Part shown: positions 9,023 to 18,084 of the stretch, in pieces
Numbering within the stretch: position 1 is the stretch's first letter
Layout: the number at the start of each line of letters is the position of its first letter
Origin: Streptomyces sp. WP-1
GTDB taxonomy: Bacteria > Actinomycetota > Actinomycetes > Streptomycetales > Streptomycetaceae
Length of the DNA stretch: 64,000 nucleotides
Reading direction: 5' to 3'
NCBI RefSeq assembly: GCF_030450125.1
Contig: NZ_CP123923.1
Coordinates: 1,612,001 to 1,676,000, forward strand
Translations under genes and position numbers: made by a program
The notes under the pieces: generated by a model
What the model was told of the DNA's origin: nothing
Seen by the model: only the letters and a program-made list of their open reading frames with translations
Databases searched by the model: none

Positions 9023-10327
9023 TCAGGCCGTGCGCAGGAAGCGGTCGAGGACATGGACGCCGAAGTGCAGCGCCTCGACGGGCACGCGTTCGTCCACGCC
9101 GTGGAACAGCGCCTGATGGTCGAGCCCTTCGGGCAGTTTCAGCGGTGCGAAGCCGTAGCCGGTGATGCCGAGCCGGGAGAACTGCTTGGCGTCGGTGCCG
9201 CCCGACATGCAGTACGGCACGACATGCCCTTCGGGCGCGAACTCCCCTACGGCGGCCCGCATCCGGTCGAAGAGCGCCGAGTCCACCGGTGCTTCGAGGG
9301 CGACCTCGCGGTGCGCGAACTCCCAGTCGACGTCCGGTCCGGTGAGCCGGTCGAGGGTGGCGGCGAACTCCTCCTCGCCGCCCGGCAGATAGCGTCCGTC
9401 GACATGGGCGACGGCCTCGCCCGGGATCACGTTCAGCTTGTAACCGGCTTCCAGCATCGTCGGGTTGGCGCTGTTGCGGACGGTCGCCTCGACCAGTGCG
9501 GCGGCCGGGCCCAGCTTCTCCAGCAGCCGGTCGACATCGCCGAAGTCGGCGTCGATGCCGTACAGCGCGGCGAGTTCGGCGAGCGCGGCGCGCACGGTCG
9601 GGGTGAGCCGGGCCGGCCACCGGTGCTCGCCGATGCGGGTGACGGCGGCGGCGAGCCGGGTCACCGCGTTCTCCCGGTTCACCTTGGAGCCGTGCCCGGC
9701 GCGGCCGCGCGCGGTCAGCTTGAGCCACCCGGTGCCGCGTTCCCCGGCCGCGATCGGGTAGATCTGCCGTCCGGCGCCGTCATGGAAGGTGAAGGCGCCG
9801 GACTCGCCGATGCCCTCGGTGCAGCCGTCGAACAACTCCGCGTGCGCGTCGGCGAGGAAGCCGGAGCCGTCCTCGGCGCTGGCCTCCTCGTCGGCGGTGA
9901 ACGCGATGACCAGATCGCGGCGCGGCCGTACCCCCGTGCGGGCCCAGGAGCGGACGACCGCGAGGATCATCGCGTCCATGTTCTTCATGTCGACGGCGCC
10001 CCGCCCCCACACCACCCCGTCGCGGACCTCCCCGGAGAACGGGTGCACGCTCCAGTCGGCGGCCTCGGCGGGCACCACGTCGAGATGACCGTGGACCAGC
10101 AGGGCGTCGGCACCCGGCTCGGTGCCCTCGATCCGGGCGACCACATTGGTACGGCCCGGGGTGCGCTCCAGCAGCAGCGGTTCGAGGCCGGCGCCGGCCA
10201 GCCGCTCGGCCGCGTACTCGGCGGCGGGCCGCTCCCGGCAGTCGCCGCCGCCCCGGTTCGTGGTGTCGATCCGGATCAGCTCCGAGGTGAACTCCACGAC
10301 CTCGTGGAGGGACTGCGGGTCAGCCAT
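9023..10327 (-). CDS. M20-family metallopeptidase/deacylase
   Basis: A 434-aa dinuclear zinc hydrolase (ArgE/DapE/CPG2 fold). Metal and catalytic motifs are in order: HGHLDVVPA (His, Asp), GRGAVDMKN (bridging Asp), FTADEEAS (catalytic and metal Glu), and a late HQALFHGVDER (metal His). The lid/dimerisation domain contains RAGHGSKVNRENAV. Substrates are probably dipeptides or N-acyl amino acids; context suggests short cell-wall peptides. The ATG (10327) overlaps the last codons of the D-aminopeptidase gene by 8 bp and has GGAGGAGC upstream. Confidence 0.92.
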   Translation of the reverse strand: MADPQSLHEVVEFTSELIRIDTTNRGGGDCRERPAAEYAAERLAGAGLEPLLLERTPGRTNVVARIEGTEPGADALLVHGHLDVVPAEAADWSVHPFSGEVRDGVVWGRGAVDMKNMDAMILAVVRSWARTGVRPRRDLVIAFTADEEASAEDGSGFLADAHAELFDGCTEGIGESGAFTFHDGAGRQIYPIAAGERGTGWLKLTARGRAGHGSKVNRENAVTRLAAAVTRIGEHRWPARLTPTVRAALAELAALYGIDADFGDVDRLLEKLGPAAALVEATVRNSANPTMLEAGYKLNVIPGEAVAHVDGRYLPGGEEEFAATLDRLTGPDVDWEFAHREVALEAPVDSALFDRMRAAVGEFAPEGHVVPYCMSGGTDAKQFSRLGITGYGFAPLKLPEGLDHQALFHGVDERVPVEALHFGVHVLDRFLRTA

Positions 10328-11153
10328 ACTGCTCCTCCACGGCGCTGGAGACGATCGTGGTGACCGCCTTGAACGTCCGGATGCCCTCGTACATGGTGGC
10401 GCTGGTGTACGCCACCTTCCGCTCGCCGATGCGCGCGACGCCCGGGACCACGGTCGCGGCCATCGCCAGATGTTCGGCGTCGAACTCCACGGCGACGGTG
10501 AACGGCCCCGCCTCCACGGGCGCGTGGCGCACGGCGAGCCGGGCGGCCTCCTTGGCGGCGGCGCGGATGTCGGCGGCGGTGCGGGCCGGGGTGCGGCAGA
10601 CGGCCGCGTACCGCGACACATGGTCCTTGACGGCGACCTTCAGCGCCTCGGGCGCGTAGCCGAGCGCGTCCTCGCAGGCCACGTCGTCGCCGGTGACGAG
10701 GACGACGGGGACGCCGTACTCGCCGACGACATGCGCGTTGAGCAGACCCTCGCTGGCGCGTTCGTCGTTCAGCCAGACGCCGGTGATCTGGTTGGCGAGG
10801 TAGGTGTGGGCGAGCACGCCCTCCATCCCGGCGCCCGCGTGGTAGCCGATGAAGGCGATCCCGTCGACGTCCCCGTGCTGGACGCCCTCCACCATGGACA
10901 GCGCCTTGTGCCGCCCGGTGAGCATCTCCGCCCGCTCGTCCAGCTGTTCGAGCAGCAGATTGCGCATCGTCCAGTGGGCCTCGTTGACGAGCACCTCGTC
11001 GGCGCCGCCGTCGAAGAAACCCTGCACGGCGGCGTTCACGTCCGAGGTGAACATCCCCCGGCACCGCTCCCACTGCGGCGTCCCCGGCAGCACGTCCGCC
11101 GGCCAGGTGACACCGGTGGCCCCCTCCATGTCGGCACTGATGAGGATCTTCAT
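10320..11153 (-). CDS. M55 family D-aminopeptidase (DppA-like)
   Basis: A 277-aa zinc D-aminopeptidase that releases N-terminal D-amino acids from short peptides. The M55 signature SADMEG gives ligands Asp8 and Glu10, with His60 in VNEAHW and His105 in IGYHAG. In Bacillus subtilis, DppA belongs to the dipeptide uptake operon. Here it heads a four-gene minus-strand operon with M20, S9 and S66 peptidases, which fits degradation of D-Ala-containing peptidoglycan fragments. The gene has little leader: a TAACGT element lies at 11168-11163, about nine bases before the ATG. Confidence 0.9.
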   Translation of the reverse strand: MKILISADMEGATGVTWPADVLPGTPQWERCRGMFTSDVNAAVQGFFDGGADEVLVNEAHWTMRNLLLEQLDERAEMLTGRHKALSMVEGVQHGDVDGIAFIGYHAGAGMEGVLAHTYLANQITGVWLNDERASEGLLNAHVVGEYGVPVVLVTGDDVACEDALGYAPEALKVAVKDHVSRYAAVCRTPARTAADIRAAAKEAARLAVRHAPVEAGPFTVAVEFDAEHLAMAATVVPGVARIGERKVAYTSATMYEGIRTFKAVTTIVSSAVEEQYG

Positions 11154-11273
11154 GGAGCGTCACGTTACGCGCTGCGGGGGTCCCCGGCTACACATGCCAC
11201 GAACCTCGCCCCGGTGGCTTCTTACCGCCGGTCAGGGGGCCTGCGGCGCTCCGCGGGCGAGGCTCGGCCGCAG

Positions 11274-11993
11274 CTAGCGCCCCGCGAGCACGAACCAGCG
11301 GGCCGGCAGGTCGATACGGGTGCCGTCGGTGAGGTGCTCGGTCTGCGGGAGGACGGTGTCGCCCTCGGCGAGGACGGTCAGACCGGCCTCCCCGAGCAGG
11401 CGGGGGATCTCGCCCTCGTCGGCGTCGGCGGGCTTGAGGTGGTGGTGGAAGACGCGCTGGAGCTTGGGCGGCGGGCCGGACGGCTCCGCGGCGGCGCGCC
11501 CGAGGACATCGCGGGAGGCGGGGGTCAGCTCCACGACGAAGGCGCGGCCCGCGCCGCCGATCAGCGTGGCGACGGCGGCGGCGACCGCGGGGCGCGCGGC
11601 GGGCTCGCTCTGGTGGATGACGGCACGCATGTAGACGTTGCAGTCGCCGAGCCGGTCGTGCAGGGCCTTGACCGCGTCGCCGTCGGTCAGGTCCAGCTGT
11701 TCGAACTCCACGGGCGCGTCCCCGGCGGCGCGCCGGGCGTGTTCGACGGCCGCGTGCGAGAGGTCGACGCCGACGGCGCGGGCGAACCTGGTGGCCAGAT
11801 AGCGGGTCTGGGTGCCGTTGCCGCAGCCGAGGTCGACTATGGTGCGGGCCGGGTCCGCGTGCGGCAGGAGCAGCGCGGAGTGCGGCTTAGCGGTCAGCGA
11901 GGGGTCCGAGTCCCAGATCGCCTCGCCCGGAGCGTCGGAGGTCTCGCTCCAGTAACTCTCCCAGTTGCCGCGGTAGTTGTCCGAAACGTTCAT
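11274..11993 (-). CDS. Class I SAM-dependent methyltransferase
   Basis: A 239-aa Rossmann methyltransferase with motif I VDLGCGNGTQTRYLA, motif II VGVDLS and motif III-like EFEQLDLTD. The acceptor is unknown. The N-terminus is rich in Trp/Tyr (NYRGNWESYWSE), suggesting an aromatic cap over the substrate pocket. The ATG at 11993 was chosen over one four codons upstream because GGGAGAG sits four bases before it. It lies downstream of the regulator gene on the same strand with a 106-bp gap. Confidence 0.85.
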   Translation of the reverse strand: MNVSDNYRGNWESYWSETSDAPGEAIWDSDPSLTAKPHSALLLPHADPARTIVDLGCGNGTQTRYLATRFARAVGVDLSHAAVEHARRAAGDAPVEFEQLDLTDGDAVKALHDRLGDCNVYMRAVIHQSEPAARPAVAAAVATLIGGAGRAFVVELTPASRDVLGRAAAEPSGPPPKLQRVFHHHLKPADADEGEIPRLLGEAGLTVLAEGDTVLPQTEHLTDGTRIDLPARWFVLAGR

Positions 11994-12099
11994 ACGCTCT
12001 CCCACGATCGGTTGCCGTGATCGGGATATCGCGCGGACCGGGGTGCGGGCAAGAGCCGGGCGGCCACCTTCACCGGACGTACCGATGGCTCTCGCCGGT

Positions 12100-14673
12100 T
12101 CAGTGGCTTCCCGTGACCGACTGTTCGAACCAGACCGTCTTACGGTGCCCGCTGCCGCTCGCGCCCCATTCGCGGGCGAGCCTGCTGACCACGCGCAGCC
12201 CGCGCCCGTACTCGTCCCGGGGTCCGGCGGCGATCATCGCGGGCAGGGTGGGCTCGTCGTCGGTGACCTCGAACAGCAGCGCGTCGGTGCGCACCACCCG
12301 CAGCCCGATCCGGTCGCCCTCGGCATGCCGTACGGCGTTGGTGACGACCTCGCTCACCAGCAGTTCGGCACTCTCCACCGGCTCCGGCAGCCCCCAGGCG
12401 AGGAGTTGCTCGCGGACCAGGCGGCGGGCCCGGCCCACCTCGCGGGCATCGTTGTCGAGCCGCCACTCGGCGACGTGTTCGGCGGGGATGCCGTTGAGCC
12501 GGGCCATGAGCAGGGCGACGTCGTCCTTGCGGCCGCCCCGGGTGTTGAGGGCGCGGATGATGGTGTCGCAGGCGTCGTCCATGGAGGCGGCGGGGTGTGC
12601 GGCGGACTCGCAGAGCGCGGCGAGGCCCTCGCCGATGTCCGAGCCGCGCACCTCGACCAGCCCGTCGGTGCACAGCACCAGCCGGTCCCCGGGCGCGACC
12701 CGGATCCGGGCCGCCTCGAACGGGACGCCGCCGACGCCGATGGGCGCGCCGGTCGGCAGGTCGAGCAGCTCGCTGCCGCCGTCCTCGGCGCGCACCACCA
12801 CCGGCGGGATGTGCCCGGCGTTGGCGAGGGTGACCTCGCCGCGGATCGGGTCGTAGACCGCGTACAGACAGGTGGCGAGGTAGTTGTCGCCGAGCCGGCG
12901 GGCCAGGTCGTCCAGATTGCGCAGGAGCTGGGCGGGCGGGGTCTCCATCGTGGCCATGGTCTGTACGGCGGTGCGCAACTGGCCCATCATCGCGGCCGAG
13001 TTGAGGCCGTGGCCCATGACGTCGCCGACGACGAGGGCGGTCCGGGAGCCGGGCAGCTTGATGGTGTCGAACCAGTCGCCGCCGATCCGTCCGAGCAGGG
13101 TGCCCGGAAGGTAGCGAGTGGCCACGTCGCACCCGGCCATTCGCGGGGTGACCTGCGGGAGCATGCTGTCCTGGAGGGTGTCGGCGACGTTCTCCTGGTA
13201 CGTGTACATGCGCGCGTTGTCGAGCACGAGGCCCGCGCGGGCGGCGAGTTCGGCGCCGGTGGTGCGGTCCATGTCGTCGAACTCGGGCCGGTCGGGGCGG
13301 CGCATCAGCACCATGAAACCGAGGACGACATTGCGCGCCTTGAGCGGCACGATCAGCAGGGAGCGGCCGCCGATCAGCGGCCTGAGGTCGCGCTTCTCGA
13401 ACTCCCCGGAGATCCGCTCGGACAGCTCGCCGGTGACCTGCGGGATGAGCACCGGGTCGCCGGCGACCATGCACTTGTAGAACGGGGTGTGCTCGGGGAA
13501 GGCGAAGGCCTCGCCGACCGGCACGGTGTCGTCCCAGCGGCCCGGTTCGTCGTTGTGCTCGACCCACACACGGAACATGACGGTGCTGGCGTCGGGCGGT
13601 CCGTCCGGGAAGCCCTCGCCCGCGAGGACGGCCGCGCGCAGATGGGTGCCGGCGAAGTCGGCGAAGCGGGGCACGGCGGCGCTGGTGACCTCGCGGATGG
13701 TCTCGCCGAGGTCGAGCGAGGAGCCGATGCGGGAGCTGACCTCGTTGAGGAATTCGAGGCGTTCACGGACGGCGGCGTATTCCAGGTCCTGCTCGGCGCC
13801 CGCGGGTACTGCGGTCACGACGGGCGTGCGCTGGCGCGGTACGCGGCTCTCGGCGGCCTCGACGGGGGCGCGGCCGAGACGGCGGGGCACGCCCCAGTAC
13901 GGGGTCACCGGGACCCGTTCGAACTGGCTGAACTCCAGCACGGGGTAGCCCAGTTCGAGGACCTGGGAGACGATGCGGCCGCTGAGTCCCGGGCCCATGT
14001 TGGGCAGGATCTCCGGCAGCCGCCGTTCCAGTTCGTCGAAGGCGGGCAGCTCGGTGTGGCGGGCGAAGCCGGGCGCGATGCGTTCGGCGGTCTCGTCATC
14101 GTAGCCGCGCTCCTCGCGCAGCCGGACGGCGTCGGCGGCGAGCACCAGCAGCCGGGCGGGTCCCGGGCCGACCAACGGGTAGGCCCACCACAGCACATCG
14201 AGCCGCTCGGGGTCGGGCACCGGACCGCCGTCCGGGTGCGGCACGTCGTCCGGATGCGGCCCGTCGTCCGTCTCCCGTGGCCGGGGTGCGGACAGGTGGG
14301 CGCGGCCGGCCGTGGCGAAGGAGGTCTGGCCGCCGAGGGACGCCTCCAGGTCGGGGCCCGGGACCAGGTCGTCGTCGTCCGAACCGCCGTACTCAGCGCC
14401 GCCGTTCGGCTCCCCGTCGTACGCCTCGTAGGCGTCCGGCATGGGCTCGTCCCGGAGTCGGTCGGGCAGGGCGCCGGAGACCGGCAGCAGATCGCCCGCG
14501 GGGCGTCCGACGGCGTCCTCGCGGGCCACGCCGAACAACCGCCGTGCCCCGCTGCTCCAGTGGGAGACCAGGCCGTCACGGTCCACGACGATCACGGCAA
14601 GCGGAATCCGGCCCGCGTCGGTGTCGGCGGCGCCGCGCCCGGGAGACGTGTCCCGCTCGCTGCCACGCTCCAT
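12100..14673 (-). CDS. PAS-GAF-SpoIIE phosphatase-HATPase regulator
   Basis: An 857-aa modular signalling protein. Residues about 20-80 form a PAS-like sensor (IVVDRDGLVSHWSSGARRLFG), followed by an acidic Asp/Gly/Pro-rich linker. A GAF domain (RLEFLNEVSSRIGSSLDLGE onward) precedes a PP2C/SpoIIE phosphatase domain (LQDSMLPQVTP, RIGGDWFDTIKL, VVGDVMGHGLNSA). At the C-terminus lies an RsbW/SpoIIAB-type ATPase domain (AELLVSEVVTNAVRHAEGD). Such proteins control anti-anti-sigma partner switching in Streptomyces; the partner is not encoded here. The ATG at 14673 follows an AAGGGG site. Confidence 0.92.
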   Translation of the reverse strand: MERGSERDTSPGRGAADTDAGRIPLAVIVVDRDGLVSHWSSGARRLFGVAREDAVGRPAGDLLPVSGALPDRLRDEPMPDAYEAYDGEPNGGAEYGGSDDDDLVPGPDLEASLGGQTSFATAGRAHLSAPRPRETDDGPHPDDVPHPDGGPVPDPERLDVLWWAYPLVGPGPARLLVLAADAVRLREERGYDDETAERIAPGFARHTELPAFDELERRLPEILPNMGPGLSGRIVSQVLELGYPVLEFSQFERVPVTPYWGVPRRLGRAPVEAAESRVPRQRTPVVTAVPAGAEQDLEYAAVRERLEFLNEVSSRIGSSLDLGETIREVTSAAVPRFADFAGTHLRAAVLAGEGFPDGPPDASTVMFRVWVEHNDEPGRWDDTVPVGEAFAFPEHTPFYKCMVAGDPVLIPQVTGELSERISGEFEKRDLRPLIGGRSLLIVPLKARNVVLGFMVLMRRPDRPEFDDMDRTTGAELAARAGLVLDNARMYTYQENVADTLQDSMLPQVTPRMAGCDVATRYLPGTLLGRIGGDWFDTIKLPGSRTALVVGDVMGHGLNSAAMMGQLRTAVQTMATMETPPAQLLRNLDDLARRLGDNYLATCLYAVYDPIRGEVTLANAGHIPPVVVRAEDGGSELLDLPTGAPIGVGGVPFEAARIRVAPGDRLVLCTDGLVEVRGSDIGEGLAALCESAAHPAASMDDACDTIIRALNTRGGRKDDVALLMARLNGIPAEHVAEWRLDNDAREVGRARRLVREQLLAWGLPEPVESAELLVSEVVTNAVRHAEGDRIGLRVVRTDALLFEVTDDEPTLPAMIAAGPRDEYGRGLRVVSRLAREWGASGSGHRKTVWFEQSVTGSH

Positions 14674-14827
14674 GGCCCAGGCCCCTTCTCCCCACGGCTG
14701 TTCGCAAACGATCTGTGCCGCCTGGCCACTACGGTACGGCGGCGGCCGGTCGCGATGTGTGGCAATCCGGGAATTGGTTTCACATGATCGCACCGGCGCG
14801 CGGCCCGGCACCAGGGCGGGCGCCGCC

Positions 14828-17281
14828 TCAGTCCTCGTGCCCCAGCTGGAGGTCCCGTTCCGTGCGGCCGCCGCCCGCGACCTGGAGAACCGTGGCGACC
14901 GGCGGGTAGCCCGCGGCGATGACCGTGTACTCGCCGGAGGACAGATCCACGAAGCGGAAGGCGCCGTCCGCTCCTGTGGTGAGGGTGTCCACGACGTTGC
15001 CCGCGGCGTCCAGAAGGGTGACCCGGGCGTCCTCCACGACCCGCCCCCCGCTCGCGCGCACGACGCCCCGCAGCACGGCGCCGCCCGCGAGTTCGACGTC
15101 CTGCCGGGTCTCCCGGGACGCCTGCACGCTGACCGGGAGGGCGGCCGGGCGGAAGGCGGGGGCGCTGGCGGCGAGGGTGTACTCGCCCGCGACCAGCTCC
15201 GTGATGACGTACCCGCCCTCGCGGCCGCTGCGGGTGGTGGCGACGACCTCGCCGTGCACATTGGTGAGCGTGACGGTGGCGTCCCGTACGGGAGTGCCGT
15301 CGGCGGTGAGCACGCTGCCCGCGAGCCGCCCGGCGCCGCCGAGGACGACGTCGAGCTCCACGGGCCGCTCGCCGACGGTGACGGAGACGGCCTGCGGCTG
15401 GTGGCCCCCGGCGGCGGCGATCAGGACGTACGACCCGGAGCCGGGCGTGCTCAGCGCGTACCGCCCGTCGTCGCCGCTCGCGCCGCGGCCGATCTGCTGT
15501 CCGGTGACGTCGATGAGGGTGAGCGCGGCGCGGGGCACCACGGTGCCGTCGGGGTGCTGCACGGTGCCGCACACCGGGATCCCGGCGGCGTACGCGCGGG
15601 GTTGCGGGACGGAGGTGTGCGCGCTGTCGGGGTCGGATTCGGTGGCGTGGTGGGACACCAGGGGTTTCTCCTTGAGGAAGAAGGCGATGAGGAGGCCGAG
15701 GACGAGCACCGGGACCAGGTACAGGAAGATCCGGGGCATGGCGTCGGCGTACGCGCGGACGTAGGCGTCGCGCAGGGCCGGGGGCAGGGCGTGGACCAGC
15801 TGCGGGGTGAGCGACTCGGGGTCGGGCAGCCGGGCGCCGGCGCGCGGGGGCAGCTCCCGGCGCAGGGCGCGGGCGAGCCGGTTCGCGAAGAGGGTGCCGA
15901 AGACGGCGGCGCCGACGCTGCCGCCGATCTGCCGGAAGTAGTTGTTGGCGCTGGTGGCGGTGCCGAGGTCGGCGGGGCGCGCCGAGTTCTGCACGGCGAG
16001 GACGAGGACGGGCATCACCAGGCCGATGCCCGCGCCCAGTACGGCCATCCAGATGCTGTACTGGAGCCGGGAGGTGTCGGCGTCGAGGCGGGAGAGCAGC
16101 CACATCCCGGCGACGGAGACGGCGCTGCCGAGCACGGGGTAGATCCTGTAGCGCCCGGTGTGGCTGATGAGCTGGCCGGACAGCAGGGAGGCCACGACGA
16201 TGCCGGCCGTCATGGGCAGCATGAGCAGCCCGGAGCCGGTGGCGCTGGCCCCGTCGACCATCTGGAGGAAGGTCGGCAGATAGCTGGCCGCGCCGAACAG
16301 GGCGACACCGATGACGAGGCCGACCAGAGAGGTGACGTTGAAGACGGAGTCGCGGAACAGCCGCAGCGGGATGAGGGGTTCGGCGGCGAAGCGCTCGGCG
16401 ACGAGGAAGAGCACGGTGGCGGCGAGCGCGCCCGCGCCGAGGCCGAGGATCTGCCGGGACCCCCACGCGTACTCGGTGCCGCCCCAACTGGTCAGCAGCA
16501 CCAGGCACGTCGAGGCGGCGGCGAGCAGCAGGGTGCCCGACACGTCCAGTCGGCCGCGCACTTCGGGCCTGGGCAGCTTGAGGACGGCGGCGACCACGAC
16601 GAACGTGACCAGTCCGAAGGGCACGTTGACGTAGAAGCACCAGCGCCAGGAGAGGTGGTCGGTGAAGTAGCCGCCGAGCAGGGGGCCGGCGACGGAGGCG
16701 ACTCCGAAGGCGGCGCCGATCAGGCCCATGTAGCGGCCGCGCTGCCGGGGCGGCACGATGTCGGCGATGATCGCCTGCACACCGATCATGAGCCCGCCCG
16801 CGCCGACGCCCTGGAGGGCGCGGTAGGCGATCAACTGGTCCATGCTGCCCGCGCGTCCGGCGAGCGCGGAGCCGAGGACGAAGACCGCGATGGCGAACAG
16901 GAAGACGCCCTTGCGGCCGAAGAGGTCGCCGAGCTTTCCGTACAGCGGCAGGCCGATGGTGGAGGTCAGCAGGTAGGCGGTGATCGCCCAGGACATCCGG
17001 TCCAGGCCGTGGAGTTCGCCGACCACCTTGGGCAGGGCGGTGGCGACGATCATCTGGTCGAGGGCGGCCAGCAGCATGGCCAGCATCAGCCCGAGGAAGA
17101 CCAGCCGCACCCGGCGCGGGCTCAGCGAGGCGGCGGCGCCAGGCGCCGGGGTCCCGGGACCGCCCGCCGCGCGGTGCGCCGCGTCGTCCGCCGGGGGTTC
17201 GTCCACGGCACCCTCGGCGGCCTTCCGGGCCGTGGGCAGCAGCACGAGTGTGTCGTGATCCACCAGAGTCGTCCCGCCCAC
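14828..17281 (-). CDS. DHA2/EmrB-type MFS transporter with C-terminal carboxypeptidase-regulatory-like repeats
   Basis: An 817-aa protein. Residues about 55-545 are a 14-helix drug:H+ antiporter-2 exporter with the motif A loop [11 protein letters not shown] and motif C-type [14 protein letters not shown]. After helix 14 comes a region of about 260 residues carrying three beta-sandwich domains of the CarboxypepD_reg/SdrD-B-like type. Each has the [24 protein letters not shown] / [11 protein letters not shown] pattern (near 575-655, 655-735, 735-817). The usual exporter is about 500 aa, so the tail is an addition. An even number of helices places it in the cytosol, unusual for such domains. 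Substrate unknown. Confidence 0.9.
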   Translation of the reverse strand: MGGTTLVDHDTLVLLPTARKAAEGAVDEPPADDAAHRAAGGPGTPAPGAAASLSPRRVRLVFLGLMLAMLLAALDQMIVATALPKVVGELHGLDRMSWAITAYLLTSTIGLPLYGKLGDLFGRKGVFLFAIAVFVLGSALAGRAGSMDQLIAYRALQGVGAGGLMIGVQAIIADIVPPRQRGRYMGLIGAAFGVASVAGPLLGGYFTDHLSWRWCFYVNVPFGLVTFVVVAAVLKLPRPEVRGRLDVSGTLLLAAASTCLVLLTSWGGTEYAWGSRQILGLGAGALAATVLFLVAERFAAEPLIPLRLFRDSVFNVTSLVGLVIGVALFGAASYLPTFLQMVDGASATGSGLLMLPMTAGIVVASLLSGQLISHTGRYRIYPVLGSAVSVAGMWLLSRLDADTSRLQYSIWMAVLGAGIGLVMPVLVLAVQNSARPADLGTATSANNYFRQIGGSVGAAVFGTLFANRLARALRRELPPRAGARLPDPESLTPQLVHALPPALRDAYVRAYADAMPRIFLYLVPVLVLGLLIAFFLKEKPLVSHHATESDPDSAHTSVPQPRAYAAGIPVCGTVQHPDGTVVPRAALTLIDVTGQQIGRGASGDDGRYALSTPGSGSYVLIAAAGGHQPQAVSVTVGERPVELDVVLGGAGRLAGSVLTADGTPVRDATVTLTNVHGEVVATTRSGREGGYVITELVAGEYTLAASAPAFRPAALPVSVQASRETRQDVELAGGAVLRGVVRASGGRVVEDARVTLLDAAGNVVDTLTTGADGAFRFVDLSSGEYTVIAAGYPPVATVLQVAGGGRTERDLQLGHED

Positions 17282-17410
17282 GTGCCGCTCCCCTCGTCGC
17301 CGTCATCGCGGCTGTCGTACCCGTGCAATTTCTCGCGCGAGGCGACAACTACGAACAACAGCGGTGGGTTACGGGGCGGTTCCCGGTGGGCGGGACTTCC
17401 ACTCGAACCG

Positions 17411-17450
17411 GTGAAGGGGCGACCCCTGCGGGGGCCCAACGCCCCTTCAC
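17411..17450 (-). terminator. Terminator of the SRPBCC gene
   Basis: A perfect 10-bp stem GTGAAGGGGC/GCCCCTTCAC encloses a second hairpin (CCCCTGCGGGG). It lies 17 bp beyond the SRPBCC stop codon and upstream of the MFS gene. Confidence 0.65.
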
Positions 17451-17466
17451 CGCGCGGAGGTTGGGA

Positions 17467-17910
17467 CTACTTCTCGACCTCGGTGGCGAGCCGGGCGAGC
17501 ACGGCGTCGTAGATGCGGCCGAGGCCCTTGGGGGCGAAGGTCCGCTCGAAGAAGCCGCCGATGCCGCCGGCGCCCTTCCAGGTGCTGGTGACGACGACGC
17601 GGGCCCTGCCCTCGCCCGCGGGGGTCACGCGCCAGGTGGTGACCATGGTGGAGTTGCGGTCCTTCTCGACCAGCTCGCCGTCGGTGGGCTCGCTCACCTC
17701 CAGCAGGCAGTCGCGCACCCGCTTGCTGGTGGCCTGGAGCTTCCAGTGGACGAGGGTGCCCTCGCCGTCACCGCCCTCGCGCACCTCGTACTCGCTGAAC
17801 TGCTCGGGCAGCAGCTTCTGCCGGGTGCCGCGGTAGTCGGCGAGGGCGTCGAGCACCTTCTCCGCGTCCGCCGCGACGACCCGCTCCGTAGTGGCCTCGA
17901 CCTGCGCCAT
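17467..17910 (-). CDS. SRPBCC-family (START-like) protein
   Basis: A 147-aa polyketide-cyclase/START-like fold protein. It begins VEATTERVVAADAEKVLDAL, the usual first strand and helix of SRPBCC proteins, has a central beta-sheet (GTLVHWKLQATSKRVRDCLL) and ends in a long amphipathic helix (FAPKGLGRIYDAVLARLATE). It probably binds a hydrophobic ligand; no catalytic residues can be assigned. The ATG has GGAGGAA five bases upstream. It is divergent from the radical SAM gene. Confidence 0.8.
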   Translation of the reverse strand: MAQVEATTERVVAADAEKVLDALADYRGTRQKLLPEQFSEYEVREGGDGEGTLVHWKLQATSKRVRDCLLEVSEPTDGELVEKDRNSTMVTTWRVTPAGEGRARVVVTSTWKGAGGIGGFFERTFAPKGLGRIYDAVLARLATEVEK

Positions 17911-18036
17911 TGCGTTCCTCCAGGACCTGATTGCTCGGGGTTGGGAAAAGCCAACCACCCCGGGTCCCGGCCGCCCAAATCGGGGGGTGTGCCGGGGCCC
18001 GGGACGGGGGGCGGGTCCGGGTGCGCACGATCATGG

Positions 18037-18054
18037 GAACAGATGTTCTATTGT
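18037..18054 (+). promoter_or_regulatory. LexA/SOS-type box and -10 element of the radical SAM gene
   Basis: GAAC-AGAT-GTTC (18037-18048) matches the core GAAC-N4-GTTC of the Gram-positive/actinobacterial LexA box. TATTGT follows immediately (18049-18054) as a -10 element, so a repressor bound at the box would cover the promoter. The flanking consensus bases (C before, G after) are not both matched. LexA binding is inferred. Confidence 0.6.
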
Positions 18055-18084
18055 GACGGCGAGTGCTACCGAGGAGGACGGCTC

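Noticed and set aside
11977..14787. A 936-codon plus-strand open frame opposite the PAS/GAF/SpoIIE gene
   Set aside because: It is antisense to a clear multidomain protein, is Gly/Ala/Arg/Val-rich without any fold, and results from high GC at third positions.
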